A DNA stretch of 64,000 bases from Actinoallomurus liliacearum (GCF_039542035.1 NZ_BAABHJ010000026.1:62001-126000); one strand, 5' to 3'; positions 41,705 to 49,681 are shown, counted from the first letter of the stretch. The notes: generated by a model not told the origin, from the sequence alone. A program made the numbers and translations.

Positions 41705-42739
41705 TCAGGGGCTGAGGCGCTCGGCGAGCCAGGCCAGGGACAGGGGGTAGCGGTACTCGATCGCGCCGTGGCCCGCCTCGAACAGCTCGAAGTGCACCGC
41801 GTCGTCCTTCACGCCGACGGCCTCGACCGCGCGGCGGAAGGCCTGGGCGCCCAGGTCGAGGTGGTACTCGTCCTTGGTGCCCGCGTCGATCCAGACGGCC
41901 CGCATCGAGCGCAGCGCCTCGGCGTACTCCGGACGCCGCGGCATCAGCACCGGGTCGCGCTCCAGCCAGCGCTCCCAGACCTCGGGGACGACGGCGCCGG
42001 TGTCGTCGAAGGGCAGGTGGACGGTGCCGTCGTCATCAGCGGAGTACGCCGACGAGTAGCCGTAGATCTCGATGAGCGGGAAGTCGGTCTCCTTGGTGCC
42101 CGCGAGGTGGCCGCGGAAGTCGGCGAGGAACTTCTCGATCGAGCCGTCGAAGGAGTCGCGCAGCAGGCGGGCGAGCGTGGGGAAGCCCGGGCGGTAGCAG
42201 ACCTCGAAGAGCGCGTCGCCGGCGTGGGTGGCGAGCGCGCCGAACAGGTCGGGCCGCAGCATCGGTGTGATCATCGCGCCGTAGCCGCCGCTGGACTTGC
42301 CGCTGATCCCGCGGTGGTCGCGGTCGGGCAGCGTCCGGTAGTGCGCGTCCACCCACGGCACGATCTCGTCGCACAGATAGGAGTGGTATGGCCCGGTGGC
42401 GGGGGAGTCGAGGTACTGGCTGCCGCCCAGCGCCGTCCAGGCGTCGACGTACACCACGATGACGGGCGGGGCCTCGCCGCGGGCGAAGACCTGGTCGGCC
42501 AGCTCGGGGAAGGGCTGCCGCCAGGGCGTGTGGTTGCGCCACATCGGCAGGTACCCGGTGTAGCCCTGGATCACGTAGACGGCGGGGTAGCGGCGGTCGG
42601 GCTCGTCGTCGTACCCCGGCGGGACGTACACCCACAGCGGCCGCCGATGCGGGTCGCCGAGGGGGTTGCCGCTCAGCAGTTCGCTGGTGAACTCGTGTTC
42701 GTCGATGCGTCCGGCGAGGTCGGCCGACCAGGGCAGCAT
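41705..42739 (-). CDS. Esterase D/Fes-like alpha/beta hydrolase
   Basis: A 344-residue esterase of the putative-esterase (EstD/Fes, antigen-85-like) family. VYVPPGYDDEPDRRYPAVYV opens the fold, the nucleophile elbow is HRGISGKSSGGYGAMI (Ser in GKSSGG, near 149), and the C-terminal His is in FELFEAGHGAIEYRYP. No signal peptide. ATG 42739 has AAGGAGA in register. It might remove acyl groups from sugars brought in by the adjacent mannoside system, but it faces the other way and the link is only positional. Confidence 0.82.
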   Translation of the reverse strand: MLPWSADLAGRIDEHEFTSELLSGNPLGDPHRRPLWVYVPPGYDDEPDRRYPAVYVIQGYTGYLPMWRNHTPWRQPFPELADQVFARGEAPPVIVVYVDAWTALGGSQYLDSPATGPYHSYLCDEIVPWVDAHYRTLPDRDHRGISGKSSGGYGAMITPMLRPDLFGALATHAGDALFEVCYRPGFPTLARLLRDSFDGSIEKFLADFRGHLAGTKETDFPLIEIYGYSSAYSADDDGTVHLPFDDTGAVVPEVWERWLERDPVLMPRRPEYAEALRSMRAVWIDAGTKDEYHLDLGAQAFRRAVEAVGVKDDAVHFELFEAGHGAIEYRYPLSLAWLAERLSP

Positions 42740-42873
42740 GCGGTCTCCTTTGCGCGACACGGATGGTGCGACCCTAACCCCGTCTCCTCGATGTCCGCCG
42801 ACCGCCGTCGGCCCTCGGCGGGCCGTGGGCCGCGGGAGCGGGACTCCCGCGGCCGTCTTCGGGTCGTGCCGGC

Positions 42874-42984
42874 TCAGTCGTCGGAGGCGTCGCCGAGCAC
42901 GGCGACCTCGACGCAGTCGGCGTTGTTGGAACTACGGCTGCTCTTCCGCCAGCCGACGTCTATGAGATCGGGGTGGCCACTCAT
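42874..42984 (-). CDS. Short DUF397 protein
   Basis: A 36-residue protein, MSGHPDLIDVGWRKSSRSS-NNADCVEVAVLGDASDD. The WRKSSRSS...DCVEVA core is the DUF397 signature. Family members normally have about 60-75 residues and continue with VAVRDSK...and a terminal FL/Trp motif, so this is a C-terminally shortened form. It starts 28 bases after the XRE-DUF5753 stop, the usual order of the WhiJ-like pair in actinomycetes, where the DUF397 protein is thought to work with or against the DNA-binding partner. Confidence 0.8.
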   Translation of the reverse strand: MSGHPDLIDVGWRKSSRSSNNADCVEVAVLGDASDD

Positions 42985-43011
42985 CCCCTGGTCTCCTTCC
43001 TGGTGCGTGAA

Positions 43012-43902
43012 TCACCCCCGTGGGTACGGGGACGCATTCTTGAACTCGTCCGCCGTTGCCGTGATGAACTCGGCTGACTCGTCGGGTGGCAACGCGGCGG
43101 CCCGCAGATGGTCGAACCAGGTCGTGTGACGGCGGACGTCTTTCTCCTTTTCGAGGAAGATGTTCCCGGCGGGGCAGTCGATGTAGACGACGTCCAGGTC
43201 GGTGGGGTCCGGGAAGCCGATGATCGTGAAGGCGCCGTCGACGCCGGGGTGGGCGCCACGGGCGAAGGGCAGCACCTGAATGGTGACGCCCGGCAGTTCG
43301 CCGGCCTCGAGCAGCCGCATCAGCTGGGACCGCATCACGGGCACCCCGCCGATCGGCCGGCGCAGCACCGCCTCGTCGAGCACGGCCCACAGCTCCAGCG
43401 AGCCGGAATCGCGCAGCATGGCCTGGCGGCGGGTGCGCAGGGCGATGCGCCGGTCGACGTTCTCCGGCGTCTCCCCGGGCCGGCCCGCCTTGATCAACGC
43501 GCGGGCGTACTCCTCGGTCTGCAGCAGACCGGGCACCAGATGGGTCTGGAACGTTCGAATCGACGCGGCCGAGGCCTCCAGGCCGATGTAGGTGTCCAGG
43601 CCCGCCGACGCGGACAGGACCGCCTCGTACTCGGTCCACCAGCCGCGCTGCTGGGCGTCTTTGGCCAGGCCGAGGAGCTGGTCGCGCTGCGAGCCCTCGG
43701 GCAGGCCGTACAGGTCCAGCATGTCGCGTACGTCGCGGATGCGGGCAACGGACTTGCCGGTCTCGATGCGGCTGACGCGCGACATGGAGCACTCCAGGTG
43801 CTTCGCGACGTCTTCGATCATGAGGCCGGCGGCCTCCCGGAGTCTGCGCAGTTCCATGCCCAGCCGGCGGCGGCGAACGGTGGGGCTACGGCCATCGGTC
43901 AT
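43012..43902 (-). CDS. XRE-HTH regulator with DUF5753 (WhiJ-like)
   Basis: A 296-residue protein. Residues about 12-70 form an XRE HTH (LGMELRRLREAAGLMIEDV, KHLECSMSRVSRIETGKS); residues about 95-285 are DUF5753 (YIGLEASAASIRTFQTHLVP, GLLQTEEYARALI, VQVLPF-type strand, DLDVVYIDCPAGNIFLE). In Streptomyces such proteins pair with a small DUF397 partner and affect development. GGAGGTG precedes the ATG. Divergent from the small gene at 44223 across a 320-base gap. Confidence 0.93.
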   Translation of the reverse strand: MTDGRSPTVRRRRLGMELRRLREAAGLMIEDVAKHLECSMSRVSRIETGKSVARIRDVRDMLDLYGLPEGSQRDQLLGLAKDAQQRGWWTEYEAVLSASAGLDTYIGLEASAASIRTFQTHLVPGLLQTEEYARALIKAGRPGETPENVDRRIALRTRRQAMLRDSGSLELWAVLDEAVLRRPIGGVPVMRSQLMRLLEAGELPGVTIQVLPFARGAHPGVDGAFTIIGFPDPTDLDVVYIDCPAGNIFLEKEKDVRRHTTWFDHLRAAALPPDESAEFITATADEFKNASPYPRG

Positions 43903-44114
43903 GGGGCACCTCCATGGCGAGCGTCCTGCGCGTATTGCGAGGAGAATGGGGACCGGTGGTGGGCGGCGGTGGCTGGGGCCGAAACCCTCGCCCGGACCGC
44001 GCCGGGGCCGTTGAACTGTGCACGGGTGATGCCGAATCCGTCTGATCTATTGGTCCGAAAATACTTGCACGTAAAACGGGGGCAGGACATCCTGACAGGG
44101 AAAGTCACTCACCG

Positions 44115-44153
44115 TTGCCATCTGGGCACCTTTTGCCACCGGATAGGCACCTT
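44115..44153. promoter_or_regulatory. Paired TTGCCA...GGCACCTT words in the 43903-44222 gap
   Basis: TTGCCA-n4-GGCACCTT (44115-44132) is followed directly by TTGCCA-n7-GGCACCTT (44133-44153). Each has TGCC/GGCA dyad symmetry. The pair lies between the divergent XRE gene and the small hypothetical gene and may be the binding site of the XRE protein. Nothing else gene-like is seen in this 320-base gap. Confidence 0.4.
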
Positions 44154-44222
44154 ACCTGGTTAACGCCCTAGGGCGTACCCCTTCCTGCCGTATCGTCCAA
44201 AGCGCGAGAGGGGTGGCATCCC

Positions 44223-44492
44223 ATGGCCGCCACTTCCGGACCCGGGACCGGGCCGCGGCGCCGCCACCTGGAGGCGCTCGCCCGCGAAGTCGAGGCGCGC
44301 GGCCTGCAAGGGCTCCTGACCGAGGATCTGATGCTGCGCGTGGTGGACCCGGCCAGCGGGCGCGGACTGCTGGTGGTCGCCATGCCGATGTCCCGGATTC
44401 GATGGTCCTTCCTGTGGGCCGGCGGCGGCCAGGCCGACGCCGACGACCCCGCCCGCGCCGCCGAGCTGATCGCACGGACCCTCGGCCGCTGA
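44223..44492 (+). CDS. Small conserved-type hypothetical protein
   Basis: An 89-residue protein with a charged helical start (HLEALAREVEARGLQGLLTE), a central beta region (LMLRVVDPASGRGLLVVAMP), an aromatic strand (IRWSFLWAGG) and a C-terminal helix (ARAAELIARTLGR). Similar small proteins commonly sit beside XRE/DUF397 genes in actinomycetes, but no function is known to me. The ATG is fixed by GAGAGGGGTGG upstream. Codon use fits the genome. Confidence 0.65.
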   Translation: MAATSGPGTGPRRRHLEALAREVEARGLQGLLTEDLMLRVVDPASGRGLLVVAMPMSRIRWSFLWAGGGQADADDPARAAELIARTLGR

Positions 44493-44700
44493 CGCCGCCG
44501 CGCTGACGCCGGCCCACTGTCGCCGCCGTGCTGACGCCGGCCCACTGTCGCCGCACCGCGGTCGCCGCCGTGCTGACGCCGGGCGCTGATGCCGGGCTGC
44601 GGATGCCGCCGCGCTGGCGCCGGGCGCGGACGCTTGGCCGCTGATGCTCGGCCGCTGATGCCAGGCGCTGGCGCCGGGCGTTGACGCCGCCACGGCTCCG
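44493..44700. repeat. Minisatellite after the small hypothetical gene
   Basis: A GC-rich tandem array begins in the stop region. An exact 25-base unit occurs at 44502-44526 and 44530-44554 (28-base period), a partial third copy starts near 44563, and degenerate GCTGATGCC / GCGCTGGCGCCGGGCG blocks continue to about 44700. The many minus-strand reading frames here are Ala/Arg/Ser artefacts of the repeat. The 44493-44960 gap otherwise holds only the SOS box. Confidence 0.8.
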
Positions 44701-44825
44701 CGGCCGAAGGGGGCCGCCGTTTCTCGGGTGGGCGCGCCGTCGAGGGGGTCCGGCGCTTTCCGGCCGGGCTCGCGGCCGGGGCGCCCACCTGCCGTGTCGT
44801 GGCTCCAGAGGCCTTGACTATCGTG

Positions 44826-44841
44826 TCGAACATGTGTTCGA
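44826..44841. promoter_or_regulatory. LexA (SOS) box
   Basis: TCGAACATGTGTTCGA matches the actinobacterial LexA consensus TCGAAC-n4-GTTCGA exactly. It lies 120 bases before the DUF6504 start. Expression of that gene should rise on DNA damage. Confidence 0.8.
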
Positions 44842-44960
44842 ATCTATCGCCTGTCTTCCCCCAGGCTCACTCCTTGTCACCGATCCGAGAGGTGGGCGGC
44901 CCGCGTGGGCGGAGCGAGCGATGGACCCGAGAGGTGTACGGACGCGCCGGGTCGCGGGCG

Positions 44961-45236
44961 ATGAGCCGGGTGTACGGCGACCCCGTCGAGGTCTGGCTCA
45001 CCGACGGCAGGCCCTCCCGCTTCGTCTGGCGCGGCCGGCTCTACACGGTGCTGCGGGTGCTGGACCGCTGGGTCACCACCCGCGACTGGTGGCACGAACG
45101 CCACCCCGAGGCCCCGGAAGGCGGCGAGCGCGAGTTCTGGCGCGTCGAGGCGACCCCGGACCGGACGGTCGGGGTGTACGAACTGCGCCACGACCAGGCG
45201 ACCGGCGCGTGGATGCTGTCCCGCGCCTGGAGCTGA
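44961..45236 (+). CDS. DUF6504-family protein, SOS-associated
   Basis: A 91-residue basic/aromatic protein: MSRVYGDPVEVWLTDGRP, FVWRGRLYTVLRVLDRWV, DWWHERHPE, FWRVEATPDRTVGVYELRHD. This matches DUF6504, which in many actinomycetes is encoded beside the mutasome genes imuB and dnaE2. Here it stands alone, but a perfect LexA box upstream agrees with a DNA-damage role. The ATG at 44961 is preferred over earlier in-frame codons whose residues are unlike the family. Function is unproven. Confidence 0.75.
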   Translation: MSRVYGDPVEVWLTDGRPSRFVWRGRLYTVLRVLDRWVTTRDWWHERHPEAPEGGEREFWRVEATPDRTVGVYELRHDQATGAWMLSRAWS

Positions 45237-45318
45237 CGGACCCGCGCGCCCCCGCTCGACCCGGCGGGCCGTCGGCCGGACCCGGCAGGTCTGCGTGCTT
45301 CCGGTCCGACCTGAGGGG

Positions 45319-45345
45319 CCGTCCGTCGGCCGGCCGACGGGACGG
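45319..45345. terminator. Hairpin between DUF6504 and LLM genes
   Basis: CCGTCCGTCGGCC (45319-45331) against GGCCGACGGGACGG (45332-45345), with one bulged base and no spare loop, forms a near-continuous palindrome between the two convergent genes. Probably bidirectional. Confidence 0.5.
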
Positions 45346-45382
45346 CTCGGCCTGGCGGGTCGCCGGTCGGGTGGGTGGTCGG

Positions 45383-46411
45383 TCAGGGCTGTACGAGGTC
45401 GCGGATCGCCTTGAGGGTCGGCTCGTCCTTGACGCCGGCGATGAGGAGCGTGGTCACGGGGGAGTCCTGCCAGAGCCGGAGCCGCTCCCTGATGCGTCCG
45501 ATCGGGCCGAGGAGGGAGATCGAGTCGGCCAGCTCGTCCGGCACCGCCGTGACCGCCTCGTCGCGCCGGCCCGCCAGGAACAGCTCCTGCACCCGCGTGG
45601 CCTCCTCGGCGTACCCGAGGCGCCCGATCAGGTCCAGGTGGAAGTTGCGGTCCCTGGCCCCCATGCCGCCGATGTAGAAGGCCAGCGGGATCTTGGCGAA
45701 CTCCAGCGCGGCCGCCAGGTCGTCGGTGACGATCGTCGTCACGGTTGCGGCGATGTCGAAGCCTTCGCGGCGGCCGGCCAGTGAGGCGCCGAAGACCGTC
45801 TCGATCTGCGTGGGGTCGACGAAGAGGGGCAGCCAGCCGTCGGCGATCTCGGCGGCGAGGGCGATGTTCTTCGGGCCCTCCGCGCCGAGGTAGACCGGGA
45901 TGTCCGGGCGTACCGGGTGGACGATCGACTTGAGCGGCTTGCCGAGGCCGGTCACCCGGCCCGGCGCGTACGCGGAGGCCGGCAGCGGCAGCGGGTAGTG
46001 CGGGCCGGCGGAGGTGACCGGCTCCGCGCGCCGCCACACCTCCCGCAGGATCCGGACGTACTCGCGGGTGCGCTCCAGCGGGCGGGCGAACGGCACGCCG
46101 TACCAGCCCTCCACGACCTGCGGGCCCGACGCGCCGATGCCGAGGGTGAGCCGGCCGCCGGACAGCGCGTCGAGGGTCAGGGCGTGCATGGCGGTGGCGG
46201 CGGGCGTGCGGGCGGACAGCTGGGCCACCGCGGTGCCCAGCTTGATGCGCGAGGTCCGCGCGGCGTACCAGGTGAGCGTGGTGAAGGCGTCCGAGCCGTA
46301 CGCCTCGGCGGTGTAGACGTACTCGTAGCCGAGCCGCTCGGCGGCGAGCACCGTCTCGGTCGCGTCCTCTGGATTCCGTTGCCAGTAGCCGACGTTGATG
46401 CCGAGCCTCAT
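45383..46411 (-). CDS. LLM-class F420-dependent oxidoreductase
   Basis: A 342-residue luciferase-like (LLM) TIM-barrel oxidoreductase of the F420-type. It opens MRLGINVGYW and has AAERLGYEYVYTAEAYGSDA (near 26-45), IKLGTAVAQLSARTPAATAM (near 58), LDALSGGRLTLGIGASGPQV (near 82) and PVYLGAEGPKNIALAAEIAD (near 185). Such enzymes act on alcohols, imines or steroid/fatty acyl side chains. GGGAGG sits well before the ATG at 46411. A TAGAAC-n2-GTTCTA palindrome just upstream matches the KstR-type operator, suggesting lipid or steroid control. Confidence 0.9.
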   Translation of the reverse strand: MRLGINVGYWQRNPEDATETVLAAERLGYEYVYTAEAYGSDAFTTLTWYAARTSRIKLGTAVAQLSARTPAATAMHALTLDALSGGRLTLGIGASGPQVVEGWYGVPFARPLERTREYVRILREVWRRAEPVTSAGPHYPLPLPASAYAPGRVTGLGKPLKSIVHPVRPDIPVYLGAEGPKNIALAAEIADGWLPLFVDPTQIETVFGASLAGRREGFDIAATVTTIVTDDLAAALEFAKIPLAFYIGGMGARDRNFHLDLIGRLGYAEEATRVQELFLAGRRDEAVTAVPDELADSISLLGPIGRIRERLRLWQDSPVTTLLIAGVKDEPTLKAIRDLVQP

Positions 46412-46432
46412 CCGCACGCCTCCCAGCTCGAA

Positions 46433-46450
46433 AATAGAACAGGTTCTATT
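46433..46450. promoter_or_regulatory. KstR-like TetR operator
   Basis: AATAGAACAGGTTCTATT is a perfect 8+2+8 palindrome ending 22 bases before the LLM oxidoreductase start. It fits the TnnAACnnGTTnnA pattern known for the mycobacterial cholesterol repressor KstR and its actinobacterial relatives. No kstR gene is in the window. Confidence 0.65.
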
Positions 46451-46604
46451 CAAGCAGATCGCCGCTCTCCCGGCAGCGTTCGGCCGTCCCGCGATAACGT
46501 GCACCCGCCGTGCGCCCGGCCGCGGCGGCCCTGTCATCCCGTGCGCCGGATCACGGACGGCGGCCGTACCTGCGGTGTCGCGCGTCAGGCCGGATATGTC
46601 ATGC

Positions 46605-46760
46605 TGTCCTCCGGCGGTACGCGGAGGAACCCGGTGCGAATCCGGGGCTGTCGCGCAACTGTGACCGGGAAGTCCTTCCTCGGGTGTTGGCCACGGCGTG
46701 AGCCGGAAGGCCGAGGGCGGGCGGCGATCCGGGAGCCAGGAGACTCCGGCCGCCGATTGC
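46605..46760 (+). ncRNA. Cobalamin riboswitch upstream of the cob operon
   Basis: It carries the same landmarks as the first riboswitch: GGAACCCGGTGCGAATCCGG (about 46624), GGGGCTGTCGCGCAACTGTGA, GGCCACGGCGTGAGCCGGAAG at about 46689 (split: GGCCACGGCG, TGAGCCGGAAGG), and the B12 box GAGCCAGGAGACTC at 46733-46746. It ends about 45 bases before the GTG of the chelatase gene. It should control the whole downstream operon. Confidence 0.95.
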
Positions 46761-46806
46761 CAGGCCACCTACGGGCGCGTTAACCCGAGGAAAGGACGAC
46801 CACCGG

Positions 46807-48924
46807 GTGAACACCTATCCGTTCTCCGCCGTCACCGGGATGGCGGACCTCAAGCTCGCCCTCCTGATCAACGCGGTCGCCCCGGCCGTCGGCGGAGTGC
46901 TGGTCCGGGGCGAGAAGGGCACCGCGAAGTCCACCATCGTGCGGGCGCTCGCCGCGCTGCTGCCGGAGGTCGCGGTGGTGACGGACTGCCGGTTCTCCTG
47001 TGACCCCGACGCGCCCGACCCGCGGTGCCCCGACGGCCCGCACGGCGACGGGGCGGACGGGCAGGTGCGGCCCGCCCGGCTCGTGGAGCTGCCGATCGGC
47101 GCCGCCGAGGACCGCCTGACCGGCTCGCTCGACCTCGAACGCGCCCTCACCGAGGGCGTCCAGGCCTACCAGCCCGGCCTGCTGGCCGCCGCGCACCGCG
47201 GCGTGCTGTACGTCGACGAGGTCAACCTGCTGCACGACCATCTCGTCGACCTGCTCCTCGACGCGGCCGCGATGGGCCAGTCCTACGTCGAGCGTGAGGG
47301 CGTCTCCGTCCGGCACGCCTCGCGGTTCCTGCTCGTCGGCACGATGAACCCCGAAGAGGGCGAGCTGCGGCCGCAGCTGCTCGACCGGTTCGGCCTGACG
47401 GTGGAGGTGGCCGCCACCCGCGACCCGGAGGAGCGGGCCGAGGTCGTGCGCCGCCGCCTGGCGTACGAGGCCGACCCGGCGGCGTTCGCGGCCGACTGGG
47501 CGCGCGCCGAGACCGAGCTGGCCTGGCGGATCGAACAGGCCCGCGCCCGGCTGCCCGAGGTCGTCCTGCCCGACGGCGCGCTGCGGCAGATCACGGCGGT
47601 GTGCGCGGCGTTCGAGGTGGACGGGCTGCGGGCCGACATCGTGATGGCGCGCGCCGCGATGGCCCTCGCCGCCTGGCACGACCGTACGGTCGTCACCGCG
47701 GACGACGTGCGCGTCGCCGCCCGTCTCGCCCTCCCGCACCGGCGCCGCCGCGACCCCTTCGACGCGCCCGGCCTCGACGAGGACAAACTCGACGAGGTCC
47801 TGGAGAACACCGGCGGCTACGACTCCGCGGAGCCGCAGGATCCCGGGTTCGGCGAGGACACGGCGCCCGACCTCGTCCCCGAGCAGAGCACCGGGCCGGA
47901 CCCGAAGCCGGCCCCGGAGACGGACGCGAAGCCGGACTCGGGGACGGATCCGGAGGACCCCGACCCCGACGACCCCGGACCGGACGACGGTCCCGGCGGC
48001 GGACCGGACGGACCCGGCGACCCGGCCGGACCGGGAGACGGTGCGCCGGTCGACATCGAGCAGGCCCTGTCCGGCGAGGAGTCCGGCGAGGGCTCCGGGA
48101 AGCGCGCCCGGGGGGACTCCCCGGAGCCGGCGCCCGCCGACGCGGTGTACCGGACGCGGGTCTTCACCGTCCCCGGCCTGGGTGAGGGCGCGCCGGGCCG
48201 CCGCTCGCGGGCCCGGACGCCGTACGGCCGGACGACCGGCGCGCGGCCGGGCACGCGTTCGGTCCACCTGACCGCGACCCTCCTCGCGGCGGCCCCGCAC
48301 CAGCGCGCCCGCGGCCGCTCCGGTCCCGGGCTCGTCGTCCGCTCCGACGACCTGCGCGAGCGGGTCCGGGAGGGCCGGGAGGGCAACCTGGTGCTGTTCG
48401 TCGTGGACGCCAGCGGCTCGATGGCCGCCCGGCAGCGGATGCGCGCCGTCAAGGGCGCCGTGCTCAGCCTCCTCCTCGACGCCTACCAGCGCCGCGACAA
48501 GGTCGGCCTGATCACCTTCCGCGGTACGTCCGCCGAGCTGGCGCTGCCGCCGACCTCCTCCGTCGAGGCCGGGGCGCGCCGCCTCGAGACGCTGCCCACC
48601 GGCGGCCGTACTCCGCTGGCCGCCGGCCTGCTCCGCGCGGCCGAGCTGCTGCGCGCCGAACGCCTGCGCGACCCCGCGCGCCGTCCCCTGCTCGTCCTGG
48701 TGACCGACGGGCGGGCCACGCACGGCTCGCCGGCCGACGCGCTGCGCGCCGCCGACCTGCTGCGCGGCGTCACCTCCGTCGTGGTCGACTGCGAGCGCGG
48801 CCCGGTGCGCCTCGGGCTCGCGGGCGGGATCGCCGCCCGGCTCGGCGCCGAGGCCGTGCGCCTGGAGGAGCTGGCCGCCGACGCCCTCGCCGGCGTCGTC
48901 CACGACCACCGGGCCGCGGCGTGA
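46807..48924 (+). CDS. Cobaltochelatase ChlI/ChlD-type subunit (AAA+ and vWA fusion)
   Basis: A 705-residue motor subunit that works with CobN in actinobacteria in place of CobS/CobT. The AAA+ domain (about 1-330) has GEKGTAKSTIVRAL (Walker A, near 36), GVLYVDEVNLLHDHLVD (Walker B) and VGTMNPEEGELRPQLLDRFG (sensor 1). A Pro/Asp/Gly-rich acidic linker spans about 345-435. The vWA domain has LFVVDASGSMAARQRM (MIDAS DxSxS, near 535) and LVTDGRATHG. The GTG at 46807 has AGGAAAGGA upstream. First gene of the operon; cobN is 37 kb away. Confidence 0.94.
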   Translation: MNTYPFSAVTGMADLKLALLINAVAPAVGGVLVRGEKGTAKSTIVRALAALLPEVAVVTDCRFSCDPDAPDPRCPDGPHGDGADGQVRPARLVELPIGAAEDRLTGSLDLERALTEGVQAYQPGLLAAAHRGVLYVDEVNLLHDHLVDLLLDAAAMGQSYVEREGVSVRHASRFLLVGTMNPEEGELRPQLLDRFGLTVEVAATRDPEERAEVVRRRLAYEADPAAFAADWARAETELAWRIEQARARLPEVVLPDGALRQITAVCAAFEVDGLRADIVMARAAMALAAWHDRTVVTADDVRVAARLALPHRRRRDPFDAPGLDEDKLDEVLENTGGYDSAEPQDPGFGEDTAPDLVPEQSTGPDPKPAPETDAKPDSGTDPEDPDPDDPGPDDGPGGGPDGPGDPAGPGDGAPVDIEQALSGEESGEGSGKRARGDSPEPAPADAVYRTRVFTVPGLGEGAPGRRSRARTPYGRTTGARPGTRSVHLTATLLAAAPHQRARGRSGPGLVVRSDDLRERVREGREGNLVLFVVDASGSMAARQRMRAVKGAVLSLLLDAYQRRDKVGLITFRGTSAELALPPTSSVEAGARRLETLPTGGRTPLAAGLLRAAELLRAERLRDPARRPLLVLVTDGRATHGSPADALRAADLLRGVTSVVVDCERGPVRLGLAGGIAARLGAEAVRLEELAADALAGVVHDHRAAA

Positions 48925-49049
48925 CCCGCCTCCCCGCCGCCGTGACCGGCTCCGCCACCGTCGCCGTGACCGGTCTCCCCGGCGTCGCCGTGACCCGCCG
49001 CGCCACCGTCGCCGTGACCTCGCTCCGCCTCCGTTCCGGGAAGGACTGA
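48920..49049 (+). repeat. 24-base tandem repeat with possible 42-codon ORF
   Basis: CGTGACC recurs at 48920, 48941, 48965, 48989 and 49013, mostly at 24-base intervals, filling the gap between the chelatase and cobO. One frame is open throughout: a GTG at 48921 overlaps the chelatase stop (GTGA) and the frame ends at TGA 49047-49049, two bases before the cobO ATG. It would encode a 42-residue peptide of VTGSATVA/VTGLPGVA-like units. It could be a real coupling peptide or simply spacer repeat. Confidence 0.6.
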
Positions 49050-49050
49050 C

Positions 49051-49653
49051 ATGCCGCAGGGAAAACCGTCGCAGGTGCCCGACGACGGGCTCACCACCCG
49101 GCAGCGCCGCAACCGCCCCCTCGTCGTCGTCCACACCGGGCCGGGCAAGGGCAAGTCGACCGCGGCCTTCGGACTGGCCCTGCGCGGCTGGAACCAGGGC
49201 TGGCCGATCGGCGTGTTCCAGTTCGTCAAGTCCGCGAAGTGGCGCATCGGCGAGGAGCGGGCGCTGCGGGTGCTCGGCGAGTCCGGCGAGGGCGGCCCGG
49301 TCGACTGGCACAAGATGGGCGAGGGCTGGTCGTGGATCCAGCGGCCCGGCACGGAGGAGGACCACGCCGCGGACGCCCGTGAGGGCTGGGAGCAGATCAA
49401 ACGCGACCTCGCCGCCGAGACCTACACGCTGTACGTGCTGGACGAGTTCACCTATCCGATGAAGTGGGGCTGGGTGGACGTCGAGGACGTGATCGCGACG
49501 TTGCGGGACCGGCCGGGGTACCAGCACGTCGTCATCACCGGCCGCGACGCCGACCCGCGGCTGGTGGAGGTCGCCGACCTCGTCACCGAGATGGGCAAGG
49601 TCAAGCACCCCATGGACGCGGGCCAGAAGGGCCAGAAGGGCATCGAGTGGTGA
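49051..49653 (+). CDS. cobO: Cob(I)yrinic acid a,c-diamide adenosyltransferase
   Basis: A 200-residue CobA/CobO/BtuR-type corrinoid adenosyltransferase, transferring adenosyl from ATP to Co(I) corrinoids. The P-loop is VVVHTGPGKGKSTAAFG (near 24-40), followed by FQFVKSAKWRIGEERAL, MGEGWSWIQRP, and LDEFTYPMKWGWVDVEDV. Length is right for the family. GGGAAGGA precedes the ATG. It needs reduced cobalt, for which the ferredoxin at 57267 is a possible electron source. Confidence 0.95.
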   Translation: MPQGKPSQVPDDGLTTRQRRNRPLVVVHTGPGKGKSTAAFGLALRGWNQGWPIGVFQFVKSAKWRIGEERALRVLGESGEGGPVDWHKMGEGWSWIQRPGTEEDHAADAREGWEQIKRDLAAETYTLYVLDEFTYPMKWGWVDVEDVIATLRDRPGYQHVVITGRDADPRLVEVADLVTEMGKVKHPMDAGQKGQKGIEW

Positions 49654-49681
49654 GCCCCTTCCCGACGACAGGGCCGGCCCG

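Noticed and set aside
40169..43129. 986-residue plus-strand frame spanning ROK, manA and the antisense of the esterase
   Set aside because: It crosses terminator hairpins and genes on both strands; composition is that of a GC-rich shadow.
44502..44554. Possible CRISPR-like repeat pair (25 bases, 28-base period)
   Set aside because: The gap between copies is 3 bases, not a spacer; it is a tandem repeat. No cas gene is present.
44152..44833. Ala/Arg/Ser-rich minus-strand frames over the minisatellite
   Set aside because: They repeat because the DNA repeats; no start site or conserved pattern supports translation.
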